Shown here: piece after piece, positions 46,711-54,557 of the stretch
Layout: each line of letters starts with the position of its first letter
Numbering within the stretch: position 1 is the stretch's first letter
Source: Barthelona sp. PCE
Taxonomy: Eukaryota; Metamonada: BaSk clade
Assembly (NCBI GenBank): GCA_040285745.1
Contig: JAUFOR010000003.1
Location: forward strand, 620,001-684,000
Direction: 5' to 3'
Length of the DNA stretch: 64,000 bases
Notes under the pieces: model-generated
Database searches by the model: none
What the model was told of the DNA's origin: nothing
What the model saw: only the letters and a program-made list of their open reading frames with translations
Translations under genes and position numbers: made by a program

Positions 46711-49353
46711 ATGCAAGTAGCTGATTTTCCGCCGGATGTCACAGAGCAGCTCACCGTACTACGACGTTTAGTATTGGATGCGCAGTTAAAGGCGTCCTCA
46801 TCTTCAACAGATGGATACAATTCCTTGGCATCACAGATCAAGGACACCGCAAGGGACCTGTTGCTTATGTATGATGTCGATTGCAGCTTTTTAAATGAAA
46901 ATGACTTTGTACCCGACGTTCTTCTGATTGTTAAAGTCAAATCTATGCTTTCAAAAGCCATAGCGAGGATGCCTGCCGAAGAGATCATCGAGCACTACAC
47001 CCCTGTTCGTACGCGCAACATCCCCCAAACCCGAACTCCAGTCATGTCAACGAGAACACCGATTGCTCGTGTGAGTCAAACTAAGCCGATTGCACAACAT
47101 ACCCCTGTGTATCGCTCGCAGTTCGAGAGCCCGCATTATAAACGCCCACCAAACAAAGAACGCCGTCAATCTCTTCAAGATTTAGCCCAGTTTGACATTG
47201 AAAAAAGCCCTGATCATGACAAGGATAAGGAACGCATGAATGCACTATTTAGCGACCAGATCAGTGCTGTACAACACGCTCTCAGTCGATTAACGCGTGT
47301 TCAAGAAGAAGTGGATGCATCTCAAAAAGAGCTACTTACCAAGCGTGAGGAAATGAAATTAACAGATGCTGAACGTGATCTGATGGGATTATGCCCTGAC
47401 GACTTCCACAGAGAGATGTCTATCAAAAAGAAGAATCTTGATAATGAAACAACTGAACTGATCCGCAGTCAACAAAAGTCTCTTCGTGAGATCAAGAAGA
47501 AGGAGGAGCAGACTGCCTTACTTAAAGATGAGACTCTAATGATGGAAAACGATAAATTACAAGTCAAGAAGAGACTCAGTGAGCTCCGTGAAAAAAACAG
47601 CACGATGCTCTCCAATATTACAGAATTGGAGCGTTCTGTAGAGTCTACTAAGCAGAGAAAGCACCGAATTGAGGAGGAAATTGCAGAGAATCACACAAAT
47701 CACTTGCGTCAGAAGAACGACTACTCTCTTCGCCTGAGTGAGATTTCAGCTTTGGTTCAAGAAAGCCGTGAACGCCTTGCTGTGACCCGCGCGGAGTTAC
47801 ACCGCCTGAGCATGGTAGAGAACACACGTGTCCAGGAGAGTGAATGGGAACAACGTCTAATCGAAATGCGTCACATTAACGAGAAACAACGCAAGATGGA
47901 CGATGATGTCGTTTACTATCAAGATACGAACGAAAACTTGCAGGAGGAGATCGATTACATGCACTATGAGAAGGAGGAGCTTGAGGAAGAAATCGAACAT
48001 AATCAAGAAAAGAAAGAACGCTATAATGATTTATTAGGATCTTTGGAGCGCACTCTTCACACCTTGTCATCCCAGCTAGAGTCCGACAAAGTAGGAAACG
48101 CAGAGGTTATTTCTTCTATGCGTCAAGAGCAGGACGACAAAATGGATGAGTACAGCTCGAATGTACAGGAAATCACGATTCTGAGTGAACAGATCCAACA
48201 GATGAAAGCAATGCTCTTAGGCAGCTTAGATGAGGACACTGAAGATGAGGATAGCGAAAGCGAATACGAAGAAGACAGTGACAGTGAGTATGAGGAGGAG
48301 CTGATGGTTTCTACACCAGTCATGCGCTCTGTCCGCTCTCCTGCCAAGACAACACCTTCTAGGGTTGTTGTAACTGATCAGTCCTTCGAGGTAGCAGCTG
48401 AAGAAATATTAACACCTGAAAAACCTATAACCACACCTGCTACACGACCTTCAGCACGTCATAAAACCCCAATGTCCAAGAGAGTATCTAAGATAAGAAA
48501 AACACCTCGTTCAACGCGAAAAGAAACCACGGAATCAATTGAAGATCAGTACGAAAAGGCACGTTCGTTGGCCAATAAGCGCATAGCTGACCGCCGAAAG
48601 AAGGAGGCTGAGAAGCGTAAGAGCGATCGGTTAAAGAAGCAAAAGCTTGATGAGAAGAAGAGGAAAGAGAAACAAAAGCAGGCTGCTCAAGGTGAAAAGC
48701 TACGTGAGCAAGCTAATCAGAGACTTAAGGATTTCTACCGTAAGAAGCGTATGCAGGAGAAGAAGGAGAGAGAGGAAGAGAAAGAGAAAGAAGATAAGTT
48801 AAGACGATTAGAAGAAGAGAGAAGAGAAATTTTCTTAAAAGAACAAGAAAAAAGGAAGAATCTTTCAGCTAAGAAGCCTATGAACTCTGCAAAGAAACGT
48901 AATATGCGCACGCCGTCCAGATATGATGATAAATTAATAACTCCACCTCGTAAGCTGCATAAATCGGATGAAGAGATCGAAAAGGCAAGAATTGAGGCCC
49001 AAAAACGTATTAAACGTGAGAAACAGAAGAAACTAAAAGAACAACGTGAGAAGGAAGAGTTGAAACGTGCCAAAGAAGAGCAGGAAAAGAAAGCCCGTGA
49101 AGAACGTATTAAGAAAATCAACGAACGTCGTATGCAACGTGAGAAGGATATAAATAAGCGTAAGAGGAAAAGGAGACCTGAAAGAATACCTGAAAATGAG
49201 TTGGTCGACAATAATAAGGAACCTGTCCAGGAAGATGAAGTTTTAAAAACCACTCAAAGACGTCCTGTATCACGCAGCACAGGAAAGCTGCCAAACAGGA
49301 AGGTTCCCCCTTCGGATTTGGATCTGTTTGACAACATATTATCACAATTGTAA
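46711..49353 (+). CDS. Long coiled-coil protein with charged single-helix-like C-terminus
   Basis: The 880-residue protein is not one I recognise. Residues 1-95 are globular and helical (ADFPPDVTEQLTVLRRLVL). A Thr/Pro-rich linker has several TP repeats (RTPVMSTRTPIA). Coiled coil follows (about 195-500), then an acidic block (506-530). From about 560 to 850 runs a very Lys/Arg/Glu-rich helix with R/K-E patterns typical of single alpha-helices and microtubule-binding proteins (INCENP, MAP7 or caldesmon style). TP and SP sites suggest kinase control. A cytoskeletal or basal-body role is plausible. The start is the ATG at 46711; upstream in-frame codons have no ATG. Confidence 0.65.
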   Translation: MQVADFPPDVTEQLTVLRRLVLDAQLKASSSSTDGYNSLASQIKDTARDLLLMYDVDCSFLNENDFVPDVLLIVKVKSMLSKAIARMPAEEIIEHYTPVRTRNIPQTRTPVMSTRTPIARVSQTKPIAQHTPVYRSQFESPHYKRPPNKERRQSLQDLAQFDIEKSPDHDKDKERMNALFSDQISAVQHALSRLTRVQEEVDASQKELLTKREEMKLTDAERDLMGLCPDDFHREMSIKKKNLDNETTELIRSQQKSLREIKKKEEQTALLKDETLMMENDKLQVKKRLSELREKNSTMLSNITELERSVESTKQRKHRIEEEIAENHTNHLRQKNDYSLRLSEISALVQESRERLAVTRAELHRLSMVENTRVQESEWEQRLIEMRHINEKQRKMDDDVVYYQDTNENLQEEIDYMHYEKEELEEEIEHNQEKKERYNDLLGSLERTLHTLSSQLESDKVGNAEVISSMRQEQDDKMDEYSSNVQEITILSEQIQQMKAMLLGSLDEDTEDEDSESEYEEDSDSEYEEELMVSTPVMRSVRSPAKTTPSRVVVTDQSFEVAAEEILTPEKPITTPATRPSARHKTPMSKRVSKIRKTPRSTRKETTESIEDQYEKARSLANKRIADRRKKEAEKRKSDRLKKQKLDEKKRKEKQKQAAQGEKLREQANQRLKDFYRKKRMQEKKEREEEKEKEDKLRRLEEERREIFLKEQEKRKNLSAKKPMNSAKKRNMRTPSRYDDKLITPPRKLHKSDEEIEKARIEAQKRIKREKQKKLKEQREKEELKRAKEEQEKKAREERIKKINERRMQREKDINKRKRKRRPERIPENELVDNNKEPVQEDEVLKTTQRRPVSRSTGKLPNRKVPPSDLDLFDNILSQL

Positions 49354-49367
49354 ATTGAGATTGTTTT

Positions 49368-49379
49368 TTCACCCTTTAC
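49368..49379 (+). promoter_or_regulatory. Candidate core promoter element in a 35-bp tandem spacer (MOGS)
   Basis: TTCACCCTTTAC, 9 nt before the ATG and 14 nt after the previous stop. Its position inside a 35-bp spacer is strong support for a per-gene core promoter. Confidence 0.5.
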
Positions 49380-49388
49380 AAATTTTTA

Positions 49389-51422
49389 ATGATGCTTAAG
49401 TACACAATTCTTATTACATTTGTGTTTCTTGGTCTTACTTTGGGTGCAATCGGTACATATCGCACAGGATATTATTTTGGACTGCTAAATCCTGATAATT
49501 CATTCAAAATGACACTGGGTTGGTTCCCTCTTGATGCAAAGGGGGCGAAACTCCATTCATCATTTCGCTCAACAGCCGAGAATAACGATAAGATTGTTTT
49601 TCACTATAAGGAGCATATTATCGAGCAGCATGCTGTTCAAGAGATTGTAGATAAGGAGCTGGGCCTCCGTTTTACAATAATATTTATTGGAAAGCCTAAC
49701 ACTGATGACTTTATGGTTCAAGTCAAGTCAGAATCTACAAAAAATCATGATTATGGCATAATCCTACATATAAACGATGAAAATGTGCGCCTTAGTACTG
49801 CCAAAACTGGCCAACCATCATCTTTTACGGTAGAAAGCTCAACGTATTCATCACTCAACATGAAAGCAAAGTATAAAGGTGTTGAAAACTTCATTCCAGC
49901 GTTATATAAGAAAAGAAAGCCGAATTTGGGTCGTGTTCAGTTTGCGTGTTATGATTCTGATAATGATTACGATCTGCACGGGTCTCTAAAAAAATTGACC
50001 ATGGAGAATGCAAAGAAACGAATTAGACCCATATATCGTCAGAAGATACGTAACGGGGAGTTTTGGGATGAAGTAGATAACTATCCTATGAATTTATTAA
50101 GTAATACATGTGGAAAAGATAAATCTCAAGTTTTTCTTCAATTCTTGATTGATGGTGATGCTGAAATCACTGTTTCAACCAGTGAAATGGCCAGTATTGA
50201 CATCGATGAGTTGAAATCTTCTAATTCTATTGCGTATAAACACAAGGTAGATACTATTGTTAAAAACTGGCCTATTAAATTACAACCGTTCGTCTCACAG
50301 ACAATTGCTGATGTTCTTGGCAGCGTGGGATACGCAAGCGGTGACTATATCGTACAAAAGCAGGGAGTTGACCATCGTGTACAAAACGCACGCCTCTTCT
50401 ATTCTTGTCCTTCGCGATCTTTCTTCCCCCGTGGGTTCGTGTGGGATGAGGCGTTCCATCTGTTAATTATCTGCCGTGTCGACATGAAATCGTGCGAAGC
50501 AATCCTCAGAAGTTGGTTTGCAATCATGGACAATGATGGATGGATCCCTAGAGAGGTGATATTGGGTGACGAGGCACGCAGCAGAGTCCCTGAGAAGTTT
50601 ATTCCACAAATTCATGAATATTCAAACCCTCCTGCATTTTCACTTGTTTTTGATTTCCTTTCATCAATCAACAGTATCAAAACACAGTCAATCATCAATG
50701 ATCTCCTCCCTCTATTTAAAAAGCATCTCCAATTCTTTGAAGATACTCACAAAGTAAGAGGTGGTTATCAATGGCAGGGACGAAATGATGATCATACGCT
50801 TACGAGTGGGCTTGACGACTATCCGCGCGGAAACATCAGCGTCAGTGAGCGCCATGTGGATCTACTGAGCTGGATGAAGTACTCATGGGATGTTGTCGGG
50901 CGACTTTCTGGATTGCCCACACCCAGTTTCAGCCAGTCAGTTTTTCAGGAGCATTGGAATGCGGATATTGGGCTTTATAGTGACAGCGAGGCAGCTCACG
51001 TTGGTTATGTTGGTCTCTTTCCATTTTTGTTTGAGCACATCCAGTGCAGTGACACACCAACATTAAGAACCGTTTATACACATCTTAATAGCACCCGCTC
51101 TCTATTTGGACCTGGTGGGATCCGCAGTTTATCGAAGGAGGACATGCTGTACGGAACGGGTGAGAATTATTGGAGAGGCGCAACCTGGATGAATATCAAT
51201 TATCTAGTGAAGAGATCACTTGACAGATATGCGGAGTGCAACGATGCGGTTTCAGCTGACTTCCATGCGTTGAGCAAGAGACTGAAGGGAACGATTGTGC
51301 GAAATGTACTCAAGGAGTATAAGAGAACTGGTTGGTTGTGGGAGAACTACGATGGGACAACAGGAAGAGCACGTGGATGTCGTCCTTTCAATGGGTGGAC
51401 TGCTCTTTTCATGCTGATGTGA
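49389..51422 (+). CDS. MOGS: Mannosyl-oligosaccharide glucosidase (glucosidase I, GH63)
   Basis: The 677-residue protein begins with a hydrophobic segment (4-20) used as signal peptide or anchor, followed by the GH63 N-terminal motif GTYRTGYYFGLL (human WGTYRPHVYFGMK). The catalytic (alpha/alpha) part has FFPRGFVWDEAFH, SGLDDYPRG (about 473-481), YWRGATWMNINYL, and RTGWLWENYDGTTGRARGC (human ENYD...G.G.GC.PF.GW). The enzyme removes the outermost glucose of Glc3Man9GlcNAc2 in the ER. The near absence of a cytosolic tail differs from human MOGS. It implies a glucosylated dolichol donor in this species. Either of two adjacent ATGs (49389, 49392) could start. Confidence 0.93.
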   Translation: MMLKYTILITFVFLGLTLGAIGTYRTGYYFGLLNPDNSFKMTLGWFPLDAKGAKLHSSFRSTAENNDKIVFHYKEHIIEQHAVQEIVDKELGLRFTIIFIGKPNTDDFMVQVKSESTKNHDYGIILHINDENVRLSTAKTGQPSSFTVESSTYSSLNMKAKYKGVENFIPALYKKRKPNLGRVQFACYDSDNDYDLHGSLKKLTMENAKKRIRPIYRQKIRNGEFWDEVDNYPMNLLSNTCGKDKSQVFLQFLIDGDAEITVSTSEMASIDIDELKSSNSIAYKHKVDTIVKNWPIKLQPFVSQTIADVLGSVGYASGDYIVQKQGVDHRVQNARLFYSCPSRSFFPRGFVWDEAFHLLIICRVDMKSCEAILRSWFAIMDNDGWIPREVILGDEARSRVPEKFIPQIHEYSNPPAFSLVFDFLSSINSIKTQSIINDLLPLFKKHLQFFEDTHKVRGGYQWQGRNDDHTLTSGLDDYPRGNISVSERHVDLLSWMKYSWDVVGRLSGLPTPSFSQSVFQEHWNADIGLYSDSEAAHVGYVGLFPFLFEHIQCSDTPTLRTVYTHLNSTRSLFGPGGIRSLSKEDMLYGTGENYWRGATWMNINYLVKRSLDRYAECNDAVSADFHALSKRLKGTIVRNVLKEYKRTGWLWENYDGTTGRARGCRPFNGWTALFMLM

Positions 51423-51455
51423 TAGTATTGAAAAAAAAATACGATATTTACAATC

Positions 51456-51923
51456 TTAAACACCAATAACTGATTTGGCAGTTCCCTTCAGGCAGCTACG
51501 ACAGAAGGGGATGTAACTTCCAACATAGTAAATGAAAGCACAACCCTGGATAATTACGAAAATCAAACACAATAAGAAACTCTCCCACTTATAGACTGCC
51601 ATCAGTGTGAGGACCATGGAACCGATGAAAGTGAGTGCGCAGACGGCTCTTTTAGGCTTGAGCATGTTCTTTAACTGTTTCATAGGGCCGATCAAAAAAC
51701 CTGTTGAGAGTAAAAGACTCAGATTGAGAATTGTGAAAGGGAATGCGAATCCGGAGGGATTGAGGAAGTTAAGACAGCAAAGAATAAAACAAACAAACGC
51801 TACAATACAGCAAATTCCGAATGCCTTCATTCTAGTCTTCATAGACATCTTAAACATTCCTGAAACCTCGTCCATAAATGAAGGGTCTTCGGGTTCCCCA
51901 GCGATATAGTCAAAAATACCCAT
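51456..51923 (-). CDS. SFT2: SFT2 domain vesicle transport protein
   Basis: The 155-residue protein has four TM helices and the SFT2 signature: MKTRMKAFGICCIVAFVCF, GFLIGPMKQLKNMLKPKR (yeast/human FLxGPxxQxKxMFxxxR), then FVIIQGCAFIYYVGSYIPFC. SFT2 acts in endosome/Golgi retrograde traffic together with syntaxin-5/16-type SNAREs. Length matches the family (about 160-215). The stop converges on MOGS 33 bp away. Confidence 0.93.
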   Translation of the reverse strand: MGIFDYIAGEPEDPSFMDEVSGMFKMSMKTRMKAFGICCIVAFVCFILCCLNFLNPSGFAFPFTILNLSLLLSTGFLIGPMKQLKNMLKPKRAVCALTFIGSMVLTLMAVYKWESFLLCLIFVIIQGCAFIYYVGSYIPFCRSCLKGTAKSVIGV

Positions 51924-52571
51924 TTGTGTGTTGATATTGGATATGATATATTAAACACTATTTTCTTTAACTTTGGCACACATTCTATAATTGAAAATTC
52001 CTGTAATAAGCACTTGAGCTTCAACGAAGCCTATAAGTTTATTGCAACAGTACTATCTATTTTCTTTCTTGTATAGTGATTTTTGTTGGCTGAAAAGGGG
52101 ACAATGGTTTGAATTTCTGCAATTGGGCAACTTTATAATTTCATAACTTTAATACATATTGTTTAAGTATGACATCTGATGTTGTATGTTTTAACAATGT
52201 ATTTTGAAAATGACAGCGTAATCATGTGTGTTTAAATGATTTTGTTCCTCCATAAAGACATTGATAAAGTGCATATGAGAATATTGTCACATACAATTTG
52301 TTTTTATTAACATTTAATCAAATTCTAGTGTTTTTTTATTGCTTTATAAGGGCTTAGGTACCAAATTAGTGCCTTCTATGGAACGTAAATCTCCAATTAA
52401 TGATAATTTAGAAGAATTTACTGTTTGATCCTTATCTTAACAACTTAGTACAATAATTTCTTTATGGTTTAAAGAGTGTATTCCGAATCATCAATACCAT
52501 TTCCAGATCTTAAAATATGAAAAAAACTGTACACCTGCATTTCTTTTTTTCTTTGATATCATATTAACAAT
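51924..52571. other. Longest divergent spacer (648 bp), SFT2 / orphan
   Basis: AT-rich sequence with T and A runs. I see no ORF with coding character, no tRNA boxes, no obvious repeat and no hairpin of note. It presumably holds promoters for both flanking genes, but no strong match to the recurrent element was found near either ATG. Confidence 0.5.
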
Positions 52572-53363
52572 ATGCATAAACGCGGCCATTACGCTCTGAG
52601 CCACTGCAAGTTCAGATGCTTCGACAGCGGAGAGGAGCTCCGTGCCTTCCTTGACGAAGGTGTCCGTATGACTAAGGAAGAACACGTTGCTTTCAACTTA
52701 GAGCACCATTTAAACAAGGATCTCTACCGTTCATCTGAGATCTTTAAGCTGGAGGAGTTGGAGAATGATATCGACATAATGGAGAGAGCACATGCCTGCT
52801 TTGGTCTCCCGAGTATCGTTTCACACCAGCTCACAAGTATTGCATTTTCCCCCTTCCAGAACGTCGCTGACCGCATTTTGGTTATCCCTGATAGCTACAA
52901 CAACCCTGGAACCCTGATATACAGCGCTCAAGAATCTCTGCGCCGTTTTGAAAGGACGAAACACGTTGCCAATAACAGAAATTGGGATCGTGAGTTCTTT
53001 AGCGGTGTTGATATGCTGTCGCTGTCCCTTCAGCAGGCTAGAGATCGCGTTGAACAGATTCTATCCGACCTTGAGAAGAACGTATACCAAGTTAGCGATA
53101 CCGTGAAGGGTTTTATTCAGGCTTTAGAGATCTGTCTGTCATTACAGAAGCACTGTTTTACCCATGATGACGACATCGAGGCAAAGGAAGTCTCTTGTTG
53201 GTGTGATGAACGATTTTCAAAAATTTTTTTGGCTGTGTTTAATTCTCACGAAACTTTTTTTGAATTTATTGCTGCTGGTGTTCCAATGCAACAGACGGTC
53301 TTCTCCAAGAACTTTGTCACAGAGGAGGCTGCCGAAGCAAGTGGTTTAGCCATGAATCTTTGA
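52572..53363 (+). CDS. Uncharacterised helical protein, 263 residues
   Basis: No family is recognised. The protein is mainly helical (e.g. LSLQQARDRVEQILSDLEK, about 150-170) with a globular first half. It contains a CysTrpCys run (VSCWCDERF) but no metal-binding spacing. No TM or signal peptide. The start is the first ATG; upstream sequence is AT-rich spacer. It is 82 bp upstream of another orphan on the same strand. Confidence 0.6.
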   Translation: MHKRGHYALSHCKFRCFDSGEELRAFLDEGVRMTKEEHVAFNLEHHLNKDLYRSSEIFKLEELENDIDIMERAHACFGLPSIVSHQLTSIAFSPFQNVADRILVIPDSYNNPGTLIYSAQESLRRFERTKHVANNRNWDREFFSGVDMLSLSLQQARDRVEQILSDLEKNVYQVSDTVKGFIQALEICLSLQKHCFTHDDDIEAKEVSCWCDERFSKIFLAVFNSHETFFEFIAAGVPMQQTVFSKNFVTEEAAEASGLAMNL

Positions 53364-53445
53364 GTAAATCGTCGTTGATATGCTGTTTACTGTTTTTGAG
53401 CCTTTCTTGAACATAGCACTTTAGATATTGGTAACGTGCACGCAA

Positions 53446-54030
53446 ATGGCTGAGGGCCTCTTTAATTTGCAATTTGATACGGTAGCAAGCTGCCTGACAT
53501 ACATTTTTGATGAATTGGAAATTTTGTTCGATAATAGCGATGTTATTCTCACAAAATCGGGGCGGCTGGCTCGTACTTCAAGGGCTGCTCGCCGTATACT
53601 TGGTCTAAATTTAATATCCGAACCTACAAAAGAAGAAGAGCAATGTTATTCTGAAATAGACGTGTATGTACAACAAATAGAGGCTTTATCTCACCCAATC
53701 GTGCATATGAAGCTTCCTAAACGAAGGAACGGGTTGGTTTTGAGATGTTTTGTTGAAAACACTACCCCATTTATATATAAAATGATCGAAACCAACTTTA
53801 AAACATCTTTAAGGCAGTTGTTAGATGTGATTGAACTCCATTTCAATGCTCCATTTCGATATATCGAGCGTTTGACAATGACACAGGGTGTAGGAAAAGT
53901 TTTTGCATCAATTGGTGATTTTACTATTTTAATCCATGGTAATTCTCGCCTGAGGGTTGAACTGGCGCGATACAGCACTGATCCTGTATGTAGCAAAACA
54001 CCTCAACTCATACCTCTGTTTAGCTCTTAA
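53446..54030 (+). CDS. Uncharacterised protein, 194 residues
   Basis: No family is recognised. The N-terminal half is helical (AEGLFNLQFDTVASCLTYIF), and the second half is mixed with basic patches (KLPKRRNGLVLR). No TM, signal peptide or catalytic motif. The ATG at 53446 is preceded by in-frame codons that lack ATG. It converges on PTRHD1 with 17 bp between stops. Confidence 0.6.
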   Translation: MAEGLFNLQFDTVASCLTYIFDELEILFDNSDVILTKSGRLARTSRAARRILGLNLISEPTKEEEQCYSEIDVYVQQIEALSHPIVHMKLPKRRNGLVLRCFVENTTPFIYKMIETNFKTSLRQLLDVIELHFNAPFRYIERLTMTQGVGKVFASIGDFTILIHGNSRLRVELARYSTDPVCSKTPQLIPLFSS

Positions 54031-54047
54031 TCTACCTGGATATTTAA

Positions 54048-54398
54048 TCAACGATATAGTTTTAGATGCCGGAAATGGTCTTGAATGATGCACTTGATAT
54101 AAGGAGCAACACAGATACATGTTGGTTCATTCTCAGGCTGTTCCGTCCAAACAAAATGATCCAATTTGTTCTCTTCTAGTGATGCGATCAGAGCAAAGAA
54201 TTCCTCATCGTTCGCTTTTAGTGTCACTGCATACTGTGCTCCATTTGGAATTTCCATGTAAGTGCAATAATTAGGAGAATCTCTGTACTTCCACAAACAA
54301 TTTGCGCTAGCATGTGAAACTTGATTTGCAAGTGAGCCCTTGGACCACTTAAGGTCGGTTCTAAGGATGATATACTGTACCAGGTAATCCTTTGACAT
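54048..54398 (-). CDS. PTRHD1: PTRHD1, peptidyl-tRNA hydrolase II domain protein
   Basis: The 116-residue protein aligns closely with human PTRHD1: VQYIILRTDLKWSKGSLANQ (human VQYLVLRKDL...WPAGALVAQ), VSHAS in place of ACHAA, and LDHFVWTEQPENEPTCICV (human IDHMLWLEQPENIATCIAL). PTRHD1 has the Pth2 fold, but its hydrolase activity is uncertain. The human protein is 140 residues; the shorter N-terminus here begins right at the fold. The ATG at 54398 is preceded by TTCACCCATTTCG. Confidence 0.92.
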   Translation of the reverse strand: MSKDYLVQYIILRTDLKWSKGSLANQVSHASANCLWKYRDSPNYCTYMEIPNGAQYAVTLKANDEEFFALIASLEENKLDHFVWTEQPENEPTCICVAPYIKCIIQDHFRHLKLYR

Positions 54399-54407
54399 AA
54401 TAAAAAA

Positions 54408-54420
54408 CGAAATGGGTGAA
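54408..54420 (-). promoter_or_regulatory. Candidate core promoter element of PTRHD1
   Basis: Minus strand TTCACCCATTTCG, 9 nt from the ATG. Good match to the recurrent element. Confidence 0.45.
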
Positions 54421-54531
54421 AATGCTTTTTACACCTACTACATTAGTGTTGGATTCTTTAATAAGGTGGGAACAATGAATTAACCAAGTAAAAACCCCAA
54501 GAATGTTCTTCAAATGTTGTTTTGCAATTCA

Positions 54532-54544
54532 TCATCCCTTTCAC
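54532..54544 (+). promoter_or_regulatory. Candidate core promoter element of DRC7
   Basis: TCATCCCTTTCAC, 13 nt before the ATG. Together with the PTRHD1 element it marks both ends of the 159-bp divergent spacer. Confidence 0.45.
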
Positions 54545-54557
54545 CTAGTATCACGCA

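Noticed and set aside
51924-52571. Possible tRNA or snRNA in the longest spacer
   Set aside because: No paired A/B boxes, no cloverleaf that I can fold by eye and no U6-type ACAGAGA.
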